A program made the translations under genes and the position numbers. From contig NC_046683.1 in the NCBI RefSeq assembly GCF_009870125.1, positions 19,229,001 through 19,293,000 on the forward strand: DNA of 64,000 nt. The letters are read 5' to 3'. Positions 61,033 through 64,000 of this stretch are shown in pieces. Every line of letters begins with the position of its first letter. Position 1 is the stretch's first letter. The notes below the pieces were generated by a model that saw only the letters and a list, made by a program, of their open reading frames with translations, was not told the DNA's origin and did not search any database. This DNA is from Drosophila pseudoobscura (taxonomy: Eukaryota > Arthropoda > Insecta > Diptera > Drosophilidae).

Positions 61033-62769
61033 GTCTGTCTGCCCGAACGCGTCGGCTCAGTCGATGACGACCGACGACCGACGACTGGGGAACGACTACA
61101 ATGTCGTTTGTGTGTGTATTTTTAAAATTTGACCTATTTTCATTATCAAGCGCAAGATTATTCTAAACAATAAAACCATGCGTGCCTCTCTATGTATATC
61201 TTTCGTCAGTGTAGGCGCGTGGAGCCCACATATACATGCTATATGTATCTGTATCTGTATCTGTATCTGTGTGTATTTGGAGACATGCATATGGAAAATA
61301 GATATATGTATGTATGTAGATATGGATATTCCCCCGTACAATCTTTGTTGTGTACCTGTTCCAGCTGAAGATCCACAGATCAACAGAAACTGCATTCCTA
61401 TAAGGCAGGCAGGCAGACAGACAGTGTACATATGTATGTATGGTACAAAGTTCTGTTCTGGTCTCTGGGATCACATCACAAAAGTTTCAAGTGCATTGGT
61501 AAAAAGAAAGTTAAGAACGACACGAATAAACCCACAAAGGCTACCATAAATCCGTTTCTTTATGGGAAATTGTGCCCCCTATCGGGGTATTCCGAGTACG
61601 AGAGAAATGATGAGATAATAATGTTCCAGGGGGTGGGGGGAATGTCCCTATTCAAAACGCACGACTATCAAGTAGTTCGTGAACTTTCGATATGCATTCA
61701 ATTGGAGTACTCCTATTGCATACACGAGTATTGTATGTGTATATGTATATGGCAGACAATAAGTATTTAATAAATATTTGCTTTGCTTAGTTGTTAGATA
61801 GTATATTTAGTCGATATTCCGTAGATGGAACTGGGACGGCGGGCTGAGGGAGAGTCCAATGAGATTTCAATTTAATTACAATTATCAGACTCCCCAGCGG
61901 CTCTCTTGCTCCACTTCCATCTCTGAAACTCTTAGCAGTAGGGGGTGGGGAGGGGGGGATTGGGGGTCTGGCGTGTGGTATGTCTACGGTTAGTGGTATT
62001 CTTTTGGTTTTTGGGATATATTGTAGTCACAAAATTACCTATGGATGTCATTGTAATTTGGTTTGTTCTTGTCTTTGCCAATTTCTCAAATTTGGATAAA
62101 AACAAAAAATTCTCTTCTTTGCCGATTGGTTTTGTTTTCTTGTTGGTGTTTCTTTTCTTTTGCATTTGTGTGTTGCTGCTGCTTTTGCTTTTGCTTTTGA
62201 TTTTAAGCTTGTTGCTTGTTGTGTGTGTGTTTTGGTTTCTTGTTTTTTGTTTTGTTTTTGTTTCTGTTTCTGTTTTCGTTTTTGGTTTTGGTATTATTGT
62301 GACTGCAGGTTCAGGAAGCATCTAGACTGCCGCTGGCCGCTGCCTTGGGGCAGGGCAGGGTCCAGGCCACATGCATTTCCTACAGGGTGGTGGTTGTGGT
62401 GGTGGTGGTGGTGCGGGGGGTGGTTGTGGTTGCCAATTTGTTCACGTTTTTTTTTTCACTTTTGGATTTTGAAATTTTGATCAATTTTCGTGTTTGTTTT
62501 CTTATTTTGTTCTGTTTGATTTGTTTGACTAGAATTTTGTGGTAGAGGGTAGAGGGTAGAGGGAATTAGATGAGAGGCTGTGCTTGAGGGTGTGGGCTGA
62601 GGGGGTGGGGGTGGGTTGTGGGCGAGTGAGGGGGTGGTTGGTTGGGCGGCTGAGTGGCTGGGTGGTTGGGCGGTTCAAGAGGGTTCAGATCACCATACGC
62701 TTTATGATTACGGGTGTGGGATGATGCGAAGAAAGAATATTGTACAATATATGGTAAAACAATACTAAC
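59002..62769 (-). other. upstream intron or promoter region of Hr4
   Basis: Lies between acceptor CCGAACAG at 59002 and the candidate donor GTTAGT at 62769. The first 1.7 kb is AT-rich and plain. A CT/GAGA tract at 60999-61028 is set in GC-richer sequence (60700-61100) and could be a GAGA-factor site of an internal promoter. GT/TG-rich, G-rich sequence fills 62370-62690. No coding frame was supported. Confidence 0.4.
60999..61028. promoter_or_regulatory. GAGA-factor-type CT repeat upstream of Hr4
   Basis: Fifteen CT dinucleotides, i.e. GAGA on the minus strand, flanked by CGACCGACGACC-like sequence. GAGA tracts are common at fly promoters with paused polymerase. It lies about 2 kb upstream of the exon carrying the Hr4 ATG. 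Confidence 0.3.
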
Positions 62770-64000
62770 GGCAAATGGGCGGCATACGAGACTTTTTCTT
62801 ATAATAGTTATTGTAATTGTTGTAATGAATATTGTTGTTGTTGTTGTTGTTGCTATTATTGTTATTATTATTATTATTGATGCTGTTGCTGCTGCTATTA
62901 TTATTATTATTATTATTATTGTTGTTGTTGTTGCTGCTTATTGTATTATTATTGTTGTTGCTGTTGCTGTTGTTATTGTGGGAATTGCACTTGTTGCACT
63001 TGCTCGGATGGCACGCATTCAGGGCCAAAGATGGAGAAGTTGTTGGTGTCACTGCGGATGGTGTGGCTGCTGTTGGTGTTGTTGCTGCTGCTGCTGCTGC
63101 TGTTGTTGTTGTTGCTATTGCCGATGTTGTTGCTGCTGCTGTTGGTGAAATAGATGTTGCTGTCGTAGAGTCATTCTCCGGCTGCTGCTGCTCGGTTTTG
63201 ACCATCGACAGCTCCGCCGGAGATGCAGAGCCCGAGCCCGAGCCCGAGCCAGAACCAGAACCCGAACCGGAGGCTGCGGCATTATCGCTGCCCTTGTCGC
63301 CGCCCTCGCCATGATGATGGTAGTGATGATGGTGGTGGTGGTAATGGTGGTGATGGTGATCGTTCGGAAACGCTTCTTGTTCATTGCTATTTCCGCCTTG
63401 CAAACCGGAATCATCGCAGGCGTCTGCCAAGTCGACGGCGCCGCTAACAGCGCTGTTATTGTTGCTGTTACTGCCGCTGTTGCTGTTGCTGCGGGCACTG
63501 TTGGTGTTGGTGTTGATGTTGGTGTTGGTGCTGGTGTTGGTGCCGCTGCCGTTGTTGTTATTATTGTTTTTGCTGTTGCTGTTATTGAGTGTGGCATGGG
63601 GCAGTGTGCCGTTGCTGTTGCTGCTGCTGCTGATGGTGCACTTCTTCAGCAACGTCTTGGTCAACGGCGTCTTGATGATGATTAGCTTGTTGTTGTCCAG
63701 AAGCACATCCTTGACGGAGGGGTCATCGATGTCGTTGTTGTCGCTGCTTCCATCGTTGTTGTGGTCATCGCCGCTGCCGCTGTTGTGGTTGTTGCTTTTG
63801 TTGCTGTTGCTGCTGTAGTTGTTGTTGCTGTTGCTGTGATTGTGTCCGGCATGTCGGCTGCCGTTGACCAGGTTCCTCGGATCCTCGTGACCATTTAGCC
63901 GGACCTCGCCGCTCCCACTTCCACTACCACTCCCAGCCACGCAGAGGCACGAGTCGAGGGCATCTGCAGCTGCGGCTGCGCTAACCGCCGTCTCAGCTGC
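62770..64000 (-). CDS. Hr4: partial coding exon upstream of Hr4, likely its longer N-terminus
   Basis: Open from the right edge of the window for about 410 codons, so its start is missing. It encodes Gly/Ser repeats, poly-Asn/Ser stretches, a His-rich block broken by Tyr, the segment KLIIIKTPLTKTLLKK, a SUMO-type VKTE, CHPSKCNKCNS, and ends YKKKSRMPPIC plus one base. The frame meets TAG at 62767-62765, but that stop lies inside a donor-like GTTAGT after 62770. Splicing there leaves phase 1, exactly what the Hr4 exon starting at 59001 needs, giving ...PPIC-R-IMTLSRG.... The alternative is the last exon of an unrelated upstream gene stopping at 62765. Confidence 0.5.
62828..62950 (-). repeat. 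AAC/AAT polyasparagine tracts
   Basis: GTT/ATT triplet arrays on the plus strand encode long Asn runs near the end of the partial upstream exon. A similar Asn/Thr tract lies at 51510-51580 in the candidate Hr4 tail. Confidence 0.8.

Overview
The window is eukaryotic and reads as a piece of a Drosophila X chromosome (Muller element A). Evidence is the short introns with GT..AG ends, abundant CAG/CTG-encoded polyglutamine, ATGTAC/ATGTATGT simple repeats, and a run of genes recognisable as moody, CG4325, usp, Actn, east, PIG-K and Hr4. The repeat-rich style suggests an obscura-group species rather than D. melanogaster, but the species is an inference. Gene names come from recognising protein families plus the expected gene neighbourhood; no database search was possible.

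Layout. Plus strand: moody (GPCR, CDS 2302-4878), a small RING-H2 gene (6974-7473), usp (intronless, 9316-10779), Actn (alpha-actinin, CDS 16050-27281 with alternative exons). Minus strand: east (large low-complexity nuclear protein, CDS 39734-30595), convergent with Actn. Plus strand: PIG-K (GPI transamidase subunit, 44819-46144), divergent from east. Minus strand: Hr4 (orphan nuclear receptor), canonical CDS 58996-53152, convergent with PIG-K. Hr4 has a candidate upstream coding exon at 62770-64000 that runs off the window, and a long candidate C-terminal coding extension at 53151-51375. Exon borders were set by hand from splice consensus and phase; every multi-exon model closes in frame.

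Most interesting points. (1) Hr4 ends at a single in-frame TAG followed by C. The same frame then stays open for 353 codons, and a 58-nt intron joins it in phase to another 218 codons. This suggests stop-codon readthrough or an alternative splice giving a C-terminal tail of about 572 residues. (2) A short motif of the form (I/V)LKTxL recurs in the Hr4 ligand-domain exon, in the candidate tail and in the upstream exon, tying the three together. (3) moody has two donors 4 nt apart that send its last exon into two different long reading frames. (4) Actn has a mutually exclusive exon pair of 86 nt each, one with a possible 22-residue in-frame extension.

Functional links. USP and Hr4 are both nuclear receptors of the ecdysone response. 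Moody acts in the blood-brain-barrier glia, alpha-actinin in Z-discs and cortical actin, PIG-K in ER GPI anchoring, and East in the nuclear interior. I saw no operon-like co-regulation, no tRNA or rRNA gene, no CRISPR and no intact transposon.
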